Assembly (NCBI RefSeq): GCF_030272615.1
Contig: NC_081415.1
Span: 369,215,667-369,279,666, forward strand
Direction of reading: 5' to 3'
From: Cryptomeria japonica
Lineage: Eukaryota > Streptophyta > Pinopsida > Cupressales > Cupressaceae
Length of the DNA stretch: 64,000 bases
How positions within the stretch are numbered: position 1 is the stretch's first letter; every line of letters begins with the position of its first letter. Below, piece by piece: positions 45,691 to 55,712 of the stretch. The position numbers and the translations under genes were made by a program. The notes under the pieces are model-generated. The model saw only the letters and a list, made by a program, of their open reading frames with translations, was not told the origin of the DNA and ran no database searches.

Positions 45691-47470
45691 TGCTCCATTT
45701 GTAGCCTATCCCTCTCTTCCTACCACTCACCCTACATATGAATCCACAAGGCCCTATCCTTAGCCTTTCCCCTGTATGTTGCAGTTATTTGTGCTTGCAA
45801 ATCCACAACCTAATCCTATAAAGTATGTAGTTGTGCTCTAAAAACCCGAGGGTCTAGAATCTGCATGACATCGTCACCCCACCCATAGGTATTGTAACTT
45901 AACATCATGAGCCTCTATATTAGACATGGACTCCTCACCTTGATCCTGATCATCATCATCACTAGAGTCAGAGCTATTAGAACTAGAAAAATCTAAAGAG
46001 GTATCATTGTTATCACATGTCTCCTCCTCTATATCCTCCACCTCCTCTACATCAACATCCATTCCCTCATCCCCTCCCATTGCTGCTGTGGGTCAATAAA
46101 TAGGGCAACTTGTTGTCTTTCATCCCCTCTTGCTACCTATGGCACTTCTATCACCACCTCCCCTCCCTTTCCTACCTCTCCTTCTCCCTCTCCCTCTCCC
46201 TCTATCCCCCCATCCTCCATTATTGCCATCATCCTCGCCTTCATCTTTGTCATCCCCCTCATTTTCCCCATCTTGTCTTTATCTCATTTGTCACCCAATC
46301 CTGCCAATAATAGGAATTGTTAGGTCTATCAATAGAGTAGGCCTGCGAGTCATCTACCATAGATCATACTATAGATTAGTCCATACATCAATAACTGTTG
46401 CCCCCCATCCCCATTGCATTATATGCAGACTGTCAAGAAGCATAGGCAAACTATGGGCTAATGCAAGGCCCCCAATCTGAAACCTCCATGGAAAATTGAG
46501 CAAAGAAAGTTTTACTCTATGGTACTCCTTGTACCTCCCTAAATTGTCTAATTATCCAATCTAGTAGTTCTGCATCTATAATCCTCTATGATCTAACAAT
46601 TTGACCAATCAAGTACCTTTGCTACCTACAATATGGCAGATGTTGCACATCATTGTCCCATCTAGGATAATCTTTGTATGGTCTCCAAATAAAATATTGT
46701 ATAATATTGATCTCATGCCACTATTATAGGGTGTGACCCATATGTCTTTGATAGATTGCACCTAAATACCTATTTGGATAAGTTTGTCCATCTTGTAACT
46801 ATACATGCACAACTGATCTAAATACTACTATGTGCTCCCAAGCCCATACCTAGAGGAGCATAATGCCATAATTGAAAGACTGTGACCCTAGATATACTAC
46901 ATAATATAGCTGATAGTACGACATAGCCAATACACATCATCCCCAAGCATAAACTCAGCTGCCATAAACCATGCCATTCAATACTCAACCCCAACCGATA
47001 GGAAATCCATGATTCTGTCTATCCAAAACCAAAGTACCAACAATCAAACTACAAAGAATTACACTAAATCTATCAGATGATCTCACCACAACTCCCCCAA
47101 ATGATCTCATATAGATCCTTTATGCCTAGCTCATCTAAATCACACTCATATAACTGAAACAGTGCTACAATCCCATAGCGACGATCATATGCCATTATCT
47201 CACCATGGATCAAAATATGTAAAATGCACCACACATGCTCTAGAGTCATGGATACCTCATGGGTCGGTAAATGAAAGGAGCTAGTCTCATAATGCCATCT
47301 TAATCAAGCCCCTATTGGTTGTAACCTCAGGCATGCAATAAATATGATACATACTAATGTGATGAAGGTAATCTTGCTGCTCGTCATCTAGCTAGTGACG
47401 CCGCCAAGACCCTTAGGCCTATTCTCTCGCGCACTAAGGATAGGGAGAACGACTTGAAAATCAATCCTAA
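45691..47470 (-). pseudogene. PMD protein relic, antisense in element B
   Basis: On the minus strand: DEQQDYLHHISMYHIYCMPE, RWHYETSSFHLPTHEVSMTL, EHVWCILHILIHGEI, LVLDRQNHGFPIGWG, VWAWEHIVVFRSVVHV, WRPYKDYPRWDNDVQHLPY and LDWIIRQFREVQGVP. Each pairs with a block of the PMD relic in element C (RWHSETCTFHL, VWRILHIPIKGE, LCLDRQSHGLAVVWG, VWAWEHLLVTRSV, WRPYLKCKPWEDD). Stops and frameshifts are many. Towards 45700 there is an acidic tail (DDDDQDQGEESM) and a possible coiled coil (EERDRLQMEQDDAVSKA). The CT-rich tract at 46150-46300 lies in this tail. Orientation and place match element C, so the gene is an ancestral part of the family. Confidence 0.8.
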
Positions 47471-47554
47471 TGCCAAGATAGATCTATCACAGTCCCTAAT
47501 CAGCCAGTGAAAATGCCAATCACAATCACAAAATATTAAAATTCCCTAATAAAA

Positions 47555-47795
47555 ACAATTGCGAAAGTCTACACTCTCAAATGTGAAACTTTTATTCAAA
47601 TGTGGAACCCAAAATACAAGTGTAAAATGAAGTTAATAGTTGTGAAGCTAATTTCATAATTATAAAATTATAAATAGTCAATTGGAGAAATTAATAGCCA
47701 AATGTGACATTCTTAACATATGCAAAAATGAAGACGCAAATGCGAAAAGTTATTATGAATGCAAAAATTTCATAAAACAAATGTGAAACGTTTAA
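47555..47795. repeat. ~20-bp-period motif array beside element B PMD
   Basis: Units near CAAATGTGAAAC have cores at about 47561, 47583, 47602, 47622, 47642, 47684, 47704, 47722, 47742, 47761 and 47783; spacings are 18-22 with one double gap. The unit resembles element C's CAATAGCGCTA read in the gag-pol sense (shared CAAWWGYG). It starts about 90 bases upstream of the antisense PMD relic. Confidence 0.6.
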
Positions 47796-48246
47796 AAAAA
47801 TTACTTTAGGCAACAATTTTTTAAAGTGTAATTAATACAAAAAATTAACAAGTACGGACAATGTACTTACCTTGTCGCCTGAGCTAGTTGGTCTGCCAAA
47901 TGATATGATTCACTTTGACATGTGTTGCCTCTGTTTGATGCCTTCCATCACTCAAGTTCACAAGCTTTTATCCAAATTCACTCTAAAATATCTAAGCTTG
48001 AAGAGTGAAAATGGTCAAAATGAAGCCCTAATTTTTATTTATAGCCAAAATGGAGCCCTAATTAGGGTTTCCTAACCTATTGGTCGCAGTCATTTTCAAC
48101 TTCAAATGCCTTGTAGGTCACCCATATGAGACCGAAACTTCTCGAAACAACATATTTGAGATCTTAATCACATTATTGTCGAATTGGTCTTCACATCATA
48201 ATTTTTTGACCAATTTCTCGATTAGGCACCATTATACCCTATTATC
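47796..48246 (+). other. element B 3' non-coding segment before element D
   Basis: No gene. Contains a near-duplicate phrase (AATGAAGCCCTAATTTTTAT and AATGGAGCCCTAATTAGGGT, 48020-48070). It continues after element D at 59297. Confidence 0.45.
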
Positions 48247-48251
48247 ATTGG

Positions 48252-49462
48252 TGATGAGCCTAAATAATGGCTCTATCTTGATAGATTTTTGATACAATAC
48301 TCCTGCCTAGGTCTTATGATTAGATGGCATTTGGATTACAATACTCTTTTAAGTTGATACCTTTTAAGTGTTTCTGAAACTGGTTTAACTTATACCTAAG
48401 GATGTCATGTAATGATCTATCTATGCAAATATCTAAAAATAATTATTAATATAGTTTGTATTATGTCATGTTAGCATTAGTATAGACACATGTTTCTTGT
48501 GCATTAATATCATGATGCAGGGTCAACAAAGGCAAAGTAAGGACAAATGGCGGTTCAAAAGATCATCAAATACATAACCGCAACATGGACCCAGCCAGAG
48601 AAATGCAGTAGTTATCAGAACCACTTGACCGATTCTTCAGTAGATTGATTTATGAACATTTACAACTATTCTTGGTGGAGCTTATATCTAGGAGGCTAGT
48701 CACGCTATATTTTCTCAGCTGTAGGACAGATGTTGTTCTATTGTCCTGCGCTAACTTCTTCTCTTGTTAATAAATCCTGTTCACCTATTTCGTAGGGATG
48801 TGGTCTATCAGTTAGAAGTTTGTTATAAATTTTCCTATAAATAAAGGGATCTCTCTCCTCTCGGGGATAGCAAAGAACGACCTTAGTATCTTGTAATACA
48901 CAGTCTTTTGGTACTATTTTATGTATTTTTCCAGTTAAGATGAAATAAAAAGATCAATGTGATTTTGAATGATTAGATAATTGTAATATGAAGTTATTAA
49001 GATACTCACTCAAGAGGGCCCACTTGGTGAGTAATCCTTTGTATGTTTCAGTTAATTTGTACTTCTGTAGTAGTTGTTTTTGCAGTTGTTTGTTCCTGCA
49101 GCCATAGGAAACAGTTCCTGTGTCTATTCCTGCAACCACAATAGAAGAGTAGTTCCTGCTACTTGTCAGAACTTTATCATTTAATAAGTAGTTGTTTAAA
49201 GTAATTTCTAGTTGTAAGATTAAAGTATTAGTTTATTTGAAATTCTGTGTGTTTACTTTAAGAAGAATTTCCTTTCCTGCAGTAATATAGGATGGTTGCA
49301 ATATGAACTTGGTGCACATATAGTGCTGGCCCGTTTCAAGTTTATGTCCCTGGTTGATAACTAAATGAGCCTTTGCCACATGAAAAGTTAGCTATTTAAG
49401 AATATTCAATCTCTGAATTGTGATTTATTACCTAGTTACCATTCCAGTTGCGAGGACAACCA
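48252..49462 (+). repeat. element D 5' LTR
   Basis: 1211 bp with TATA box CTATAAATAAAGG (48835-48847), then CT-rich leader. About 34 bases longer than the 3' copy because of an extra TTCCTGCAGCC-type segment near 49090-49135. Confidence 0.9.
48836..48845 (+). promoter_or_regulatory. TATA box in element D 5' LTR
   Basis: TATAAATAAA, kept identically in the 3' LTR at 58699-58708. An A-rich stretch with AATAAA follows about 100 bases later, suitable as poly(A) signal. Confidence 0.65.
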
Positions 49463-49466
49463 TTTT

Positions 49467-49484
49467 TGGCACCATTGCTGGGGA
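49467..49484 (+). other. element D primer-binding site (tRNA-Asp)
   Basis: TGGCACCATTGCTGGGGA against the tRNA-Asp primer site TGGCGCCGTTGCCGGGGA: three differences, all G-to-A or C-to-T. It lies four bases after the LTR. Confidence 0.85.
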
Positions 49485-49697
49485 TGGTGCCAAGCTAAGA
49501 ATCTATTGTAAACCATTAGTTTTAAGTTTTCTTAATTAGCTCTTTGAATTTCCTTCATTCATCTGCATGCATAGGAGGAGAAGAGATGCATTAAGAATAT
49601 TTCTTTCCTCACATTTAACTCAAGATATAAGATTAGTTCAAGGACCTAAAGTAAACCCTTTTGTAGAAACTTATGTGCTAATTGTAGTGTCTTTAAT

Positions 49698-50700
49698 TTG
49701 TCAGAAGGAGACCTAGACTTCCTAAACAAATCCCCTGAACAAAACATTTTGCCTCTTGTTATTTATCAGGGACCAATGGCTGCAAATCCTCCACCTCCAC
49801 CTGTATATCCAACATTTGAGTTCCCCATTCATGATCTGTATGATAATGCAAATTTGAAAAACATACCAGCCTCTTCACTTCCAAAATTTCATGGGTTGGT
49901 AACAGAGGATCAAGACACCTTTCTGTTTGAATTTGATATCCGTTTTAGAAGTTATGATTATACCACTGATGCTTAGAAACTCAAGTTATTCCCCGCTACT
50001 TTGAAAGAAGCTGCCTTGAGATGGTTTATGAGTTTAGGAAGAAATGTAATCACTACCTGGGAGGAAATGAAAATAAATTTCTTAGATAAGTATAAAGACT
50101 ATTGTAGGGGAATGGACCGACATGGTGATGATATATTCAGAATGACACAAAAAGAAGATGAGAGCCTAGAAGACTATTTGGGAACGTTTTTATTTAGTGT
50201 CAGCAAATCCAAACATAATAATCTAAGTGAAGATTCTATGAAGTTGATTTTTCTGAGGGGCATCAATGATGACTGTGTTGACTCTTTAGATCTAATGGGG
50301 GGAGGAGATATTACTCAAGTTCAATGAGATGATATCAGACAAATCTGTCAAAAGTATTCAAGAGCTGCAACAAAAAGGGGAAGACACAATAGGCCTAGTT
50401 CTTCAATTGCCAAGTCATCTTTAACAGTCTCAAGAATGGAAATAACTCATCTGTTGAAGGATTTTAAAGAAGATATAATTAATAATATGGCTACCCAATT
50501 GGATACACAACATGCAAATAAGAAGCATGAGGAGGCCGAGGCTATGCTTGCTAAAGTTTGTCCTCATTGTCGACAAAAGAAGAAGGGTTGTAGATGCAAA
50601 ATGTTAGCTAAAATTGATAGCCAACAGAGTTCCCCAGATTTCAAGCCTATTTATGGAGATGATGAACAAATTTTTTATGTTGCACAATGAAGGCCTTGGC
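49698..50700 (+). pseudogene. gag: element D gag
   Basis: One frame from MSEGDLDFLNKSPEQ. FEFPIHDLYDNANLKNIPAS and LPKFHGLVTEDQDTFLFEFD lead into the capsid core LKEAALRWFMSLGRNVITTW, EEMKINFLDKYKDYC and LIFLRGINDDCVD. A Cys-rich segment CPHCRQKKKGCRC is in the place of a nucleocapsid motif but lacks the usual CCHC spacing. Stops at 49977 and 50325 only. The Gln/Asn/Pro-rich tail continues to about 51300 with frame changes. Confidence 0.8.
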
Positions 50701-51337
50701 CTCCAAGACAAGGTATGCCATAGGATCCATTGTCATTTTCTAATCCTTATATGAACTTCAATGCACAAAACAATCAGTGACAACCACCATATTCCCAAAA
50801 TTTTGGAAATTATACTCCTCAGTCTTGGAATAACTCTCAGAATCCTTGGCCTAATTATCAGAATTCCTCATCTCAATGGCAAAGCCACAATGGAATTGGT
50901 CTCCCCCTCAAGGTAAATGGTAGCAGTCACCACAATGGAGGGGAGGACAACAATGGGCAAACCAGTCATCAGGTTTCCTGCAGCCACAACAACAGTCCCA
51001 ATAGCTAGCTTTAATGCCACCAACTCCTACTACCACTTCATCCAAGACAACCCAACTGCCAACTTAGCCTCTTCCAAATCCAAATAATAAACCACAACAA
51101 CAACAACAAGTTTTTTCAACTAATCCTAATAACTATCCTGCATACTCTCTCAATATATGTGATATTCATTTGAGATCAGGGACAATGTTGCCTACTCCAT
51201 CTCCTCCTGTTATAACAGAGTCACCAACAGAGGAGACTGCTCAGGAAAGTATACCTGATAAATATAGAAACCCTGAGAAGGTTCAATAGTCTGAAACTTC
51301 AGATATACCTGTAAGAACACCCCCGTTTCCTTAGAGA
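50701..51337 (+). pseudogene. element D gag tail, Gln/Asn/Pro-rich
   Basis: CAA/CCA-rich sequence encodes QNPWPNYQNSSSQWQ-type text, then loses frame. It links gag to protease. Confidence 0.6.
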
Positions 51338-52148
51338 TTGCAGGTAGACATATCTAGGCAACAAAATGATATAGCTTTTGATCTTATTGATCAGTTAAAA
51401 CATACATGTGTTAAAATTCCACTATTTCAAGCTATTAAAGATATTACTATATATGGAAAAGCTATTAAGGAGACATGTCTAAAGAAACCAGGGAGGAAGA
51501 AAAAAGATCCAAAAACAGTGCATGTGGTAGGGCAGTTGACTGATATTGTTAGGAAAAATAACAGTCCCTAAATACTTTGACCCAGGTAGCCCTATTGTCA
51601 AGGTAGTTATTAATGGAATTCAAATAAAAAATGCCTTGATAGACCTAGGAGCAGCAATAAATGTGATGACTAAGGATGTCATGCAACAACTCAACATTAC
51701 TAGTCTAAGATCAACTCCAATGGTCCTGCAACTTGCTGATAGCTCAACTGTTCGGCCTGAAGGAATGGTTGAAGATATTGTTGTCACATTAGATTCTTGG
51801 GAATATCTTCCTGACTTCATCATCCTCACTCCCAAGGCAACATTAGGAGGATATCCAATTATTTTGGGGAGACCTTGGCAGGCAACAACTTATGCATATA
51901 TAGGTTGCAGATCTGGAGATATGACAATTTCAGATGGTATTACTACTAAAACATTTGCACTCTATTCTCCAACACAACCACAACTTGATCAAGAACGAGT
52001 AGTGTGGCTAGACATAGGAGAAGAAGTAGAGAAAATCAACTCTGTTCAACAACTAATAATGTTATCAAGGGATCTATTCATAGCACTTCAAGAGGATGAT
52101 ACAATACTCTCTGACCTCATAAAGAATCATTATGGAGAAACTCAATAG
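51338..52148 (+). pseudogene. pro: element D aspartic protease
   Basis: GRKKKDPKTVHVVGQLTDIV lies in one frame and continues, after a frameshift near 51555, as ITVPKYFDPGSPIVKVVING. The active site is NALIDLGAAINVMTK (Asp-Leu-Gly-Ala, the Athila-type DLGA motif), and GGYPIILGRPWQATTYAYIG is the second conserved box. About 200 codons. Confidence 0.85.
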
Positions 52149-53345
52149 TCAGTAGGTATATCGGTAAGTCCTTAGCATACCCTTCTTCCATTTGCAAGCT
52201 TAGTAAATTCTCCTGTAGCCACAAATATGTTTCACACATTGCTACCACAAGAGATTCAAACCTTTTGCCTGAGTGAACTATCTAATGCAGAATCAATAAT
52301 TCAAATAGAAGTTGTTGCAGGGAGAAATTTGAATATAAATAATCAATTGACAACAGATCAAAGATTATCATTAATAGAATTACTCAAAGCCCAACAACAA
52401 GCTTTTGCATGGGATTATCAGGACATGAAAGGATTAAATCCTACATTGTGTACCCATAAAATTTATATCAAAGAGGATTGTAAACCAATTAGACAACCTC
52501 AGTGAAGGATTAATCCCGCTTTAAGGGAAATAGTTAAAGAGGAACTGCAAAAATTTCTTCATGCAGGATTCATCTACCCTATTTCAGATAGTCTATGGGT
52601 TTCTCCCCTGGTTATAGTTTCAAAGAAAGGAGGAAAATTGAAAGTTTGTGTGGAATATAGGGAGCTCAACAGTGCTACTAAAAAGGATCATTTCCCACTT
52701 CCATTTATAGATCAAGTGTTAGAATCTCTAGCAGGTAAGCAATACTTCTCATTTTTGGATGGGCTTAGTGGTTATAATCAAATTAGAATAGCTCCAGAAG
52801 ATCGAGAAAAGACTACCTTTAGCTACCCTTGGGGCACATATTCCTATTCAGTCCTTCCTTTTGGTTTATGTAATGCCCCTGCAACCTTTCAAAGGGCTGT
52901 CCTTAGTATATTTTTAGACATATCTCATGATTGTATGGAGATCTACATGGATGAATTTACTACTTATGGAACTACATTTAAGGAGGCATTACAAAATCTG
53001 ACAAAAGTATTGCAGCACTGTGAAGATCACAATTTATCCTTAAATAGTGAAATTTTTTTTATGATGATAAAAGAAGGTATAGTGTTGGGGCATCGAATTT
53101 CTCAATCAGGTATTCAAGTGGATCCAACTAAAATAGAAGTAATACTTGATCTTCCTGCCCCTGTTAAACAAAAGGATGTGAGAAGTTTTCTAGGTCATGC
53201 AGGGTACTATAGAAGATTTGTCAAGGACTTTAGTAAAAAAGAAAGGCCATTATATTCTTTATTGACAAAGGAAGTTGAGTTTGAATGGACAGTTGCATGT
53301 GAAAAATCATTTTCTCAACTAAAAGAAGCCTTAACCTAGGCCCCT
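52149..53345 (+). pseudogene. pol: element D reverse transcriptase
   Basis: FAWDYQDMKGLNPTLCTHKI, VSPLVIVSKKGGKLKVCVEY, KKDHFPLPFIDQVLESLAGK and SFLDGLSGYNQIRIAPEDRE are well kept. The catalytic box reads MEIYMDEFTTYG: the second Asp of YMDD is Glu. Thumb and connection follow (GHAGYYRRFVKDFSK). Stops at 52503 and 53337. Otherwise one frame. Confidence 0.9.
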
Positions 53346-53760
53346 GTGCTTAAAGGACCTGATTGGTCAATTCCTTTTCACATTCATACAGATGCATCCA
53401 ATTTTGCAATAGGAGCAGTTCTGGGGAAGAAGCAAGGAGTCTTGGAAAATGCAATTTATTACATCAGTACAAATTTGCAAGGACCAAAACTGAATTACAC
53501 TATTATTGAAAAGGAGATGTTAGCTATCATCTATGCCCTTAATAAGTTTAGACACTATATAACTGGATATCAAATCTTTGTACATACTGATCATGTAGCC
53601 ATCAAGTACCTCATAAACAAAAGCTCCATTACAGGTAGATTGGCAAGGTGGTTATTATTAATGCAAGAATTTGACATTACTATCATTGATAAACTAGGAA
53701 AAGCAAATGTAGTGGTAGATTTTCTGTCAAGGATTCATACACCAGACAATAAGGAGGTCA
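53346..53760 (+). pseudogene. element D RNase H
   Basis: FHIHTDASNFAIGAVLGKKQ, YTIIEKEMLAIIYALNKFRH, FVHTDHVAIKYLINK and GKANVVVDFLSRI hold the four acidic positions (Asp, Glu, Asp, Asp). The frame is open into integrase. This may be the least damaged enzyme domain of the window's LTR elements. Confidence 0.85.
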
Positions 53761-55139
53761 TTAATGATTCCTTTCCAGATGAGCATTTATTCTCCATCAT
53801 TTTACATAGTCCATGGTATGCTGATATAGCCAACTACCTAGCAGCTAACAAGACACCCCCACATTTCTCACCCAAAGAGAAAAGAATGCTAGTAGAAAAA
53901 AGTTTCAACTTCTCATGGATAGCAGATTGCTTATTTTATACAAGGCCAGATCAAGTGCTGAGGCATTGTGTAAGGAAAGATGAGACATATGATGATGAAC
54001 CTTGTGGAGGTCATTTTGCAGCCAAAAGAACAACTCTCAAGATATTGACTACAGGATACTACTGGCCAACCTTACACAAGGATGCAGTTAAATACACCAA
54101 GAAATGTGACAGATGTCAAAGAATGGGTAGACCAACTCAGTCTGATGAAATGCCTCTCCACCCTCGGGGGGTTGTTAAACTATTTGACAAATGGGTTCTA
54201 GACTTTGTTGGGCCAATTGATCCACCATCAAATGGTCACTCTTACATTCTTGTTTGTACTGACTATGTTACTAAATGGGTGGAGGTCAAAGCCTTCAAGA
54301 ATGCCAGAGACAATAAGGTGGCATAATTCTTATATGAAGAAATATTTACTCGGTATGGAGTTCCTAGAGAAATAGTGACAGATCAAGGATCACAGTTCAC
54401 TTCCACTCTAATCACAACCTTAGTTAATGAATATAATGTCAGGCATAGGAAATCCACTCCTTATCATCCACAGGCTAATGATCAAGCATAGGCTACTAAC
54501 AGAGAGCTTGAATCAATCTTGACCAAAATAGTAGCACTCAACATGAAAGATTGGTCTAGCAGATTATTTGAAGCTATATGGGCTTATAGAACCACCTGGA
54601 AAACTACAATAGGGTTTACACCATTTGAAATGGTATATGAGACAAAATCAATGATGCCTGTTGAGTTTGAACATAAAACTTTGAGAACAACTATTTCTTT
54701 AGATATGACTCTATCTGCAGCATAAGAAGAAAGGCTCCTCCAACTTAATGCTTTCGATGAGATAAGGAAGTCCGCCTTGCAGCATACTGAATCTTTTCAA
54801 AACCAGCGCATGAAGTGGCATGATCGCTATATAAAGGACAAATCATTCTAGCCATGAGATTGGGCTCTACTCTATGATTCCAGGTATAAAGATAATTTGG
54901 GAAAATCACAGACATGGTGGTTAGGACTTTATGAAATAATTGAAACATTTTCTAATGGTGCTATCAAATTATCTACCATAGATCCTGTTATGTTTAAATT
55001 GTTAGTTAACGGTCATCGGTTGCGTCTATACCATAAACCTCTGAGCAAAGATGACTTCCTACGACAGTTTTCCATTGCCAAGCATATCAAAATTCCTACA
55101 ACCACTGCGGATGACTTTGTCGTCACCACTCCATCCTAA
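53761..55139 (+). pseudogene. int: element D integrase
   Basis: The zinc domain is CGGHFAAKRTTLKILTTGYY with KKCDRCQRMGRPT; the first His is not evident. Core Asp residues are in WVLDFVGPIDPP and EIVTDQGSQFT. In PYHPQANDQA, then a stop, then ATNRELE, the catalytic Glu codon itself is TAG (54488-54490). The C-terminal domain (WWLGLYEIIETFSNGAIKLS; NGHRLRLYHKPL) ends at 55139. Other stops at 54324, 54723 and near 54850. Confidence 0.85.
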
Positions 55140-55712
55140 TATCCTTGCTACACGATCATAATAAATACTTCCCCATCTGGCAGAGTACTTTTCTGCATAA
55201 TAAATATTCCCTTCTGTATTCACTCATTTCTTTCCTTTCACTCCATCTATTTCTGCATCATTTTCAATGCATGACGGCTCAAATATCTTCAAGCTATAGT
55301 CATTCTCGTGTGATGTCAGGTACACTCGTGTGTATTTATTCTTGTTGCATGTATATAATTAAACCATATTAACTCTAATTATGATATTTTGCATACTGTC
55401 CTTTCTCCGTCCTCCTCCGCATGTTTGGAAACCTAACAAACCTTAGGTTGGGGGGGGGGGAGTACACTGATAATTACTCTAGAAGATAATTTTGATGTCC
55501 TCTTGGATTGCGTTTTATTTTATTTTTTATTTTTTTCAAATTTCTCATTTGAGGTGGTATCTTGCATTCTGCTTGTCTGTTTGCTTAGAGTTATTTTTAG
55601 ACTTTTTCTAGGTTCTGACCAAGTAAAGACATTGAGTATGCTATAGTGTAGAACATAGTGCGGAAACTGAGCAGATTTACGCCATTATAAAGTTGAAAGT
55701 GTTATTGCTGTA
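55140..55712 (+). other. gap between element D integrase and third ORF
   Basis: Non-coding. Contains an 11-G run in AGGTTGGGG context (55445-55462), resembling the terminal polypurine tract AGGTTAGGGGGAGA, and a T-rich stretch after it. Confidence 0.6.

Noticed and set aside
46110-46480. Plus-strand Pro/Leu/Ser-rich ORFs
   Set aside because: They arise from the CT-rich tract inside the minus-strand PMD tail.
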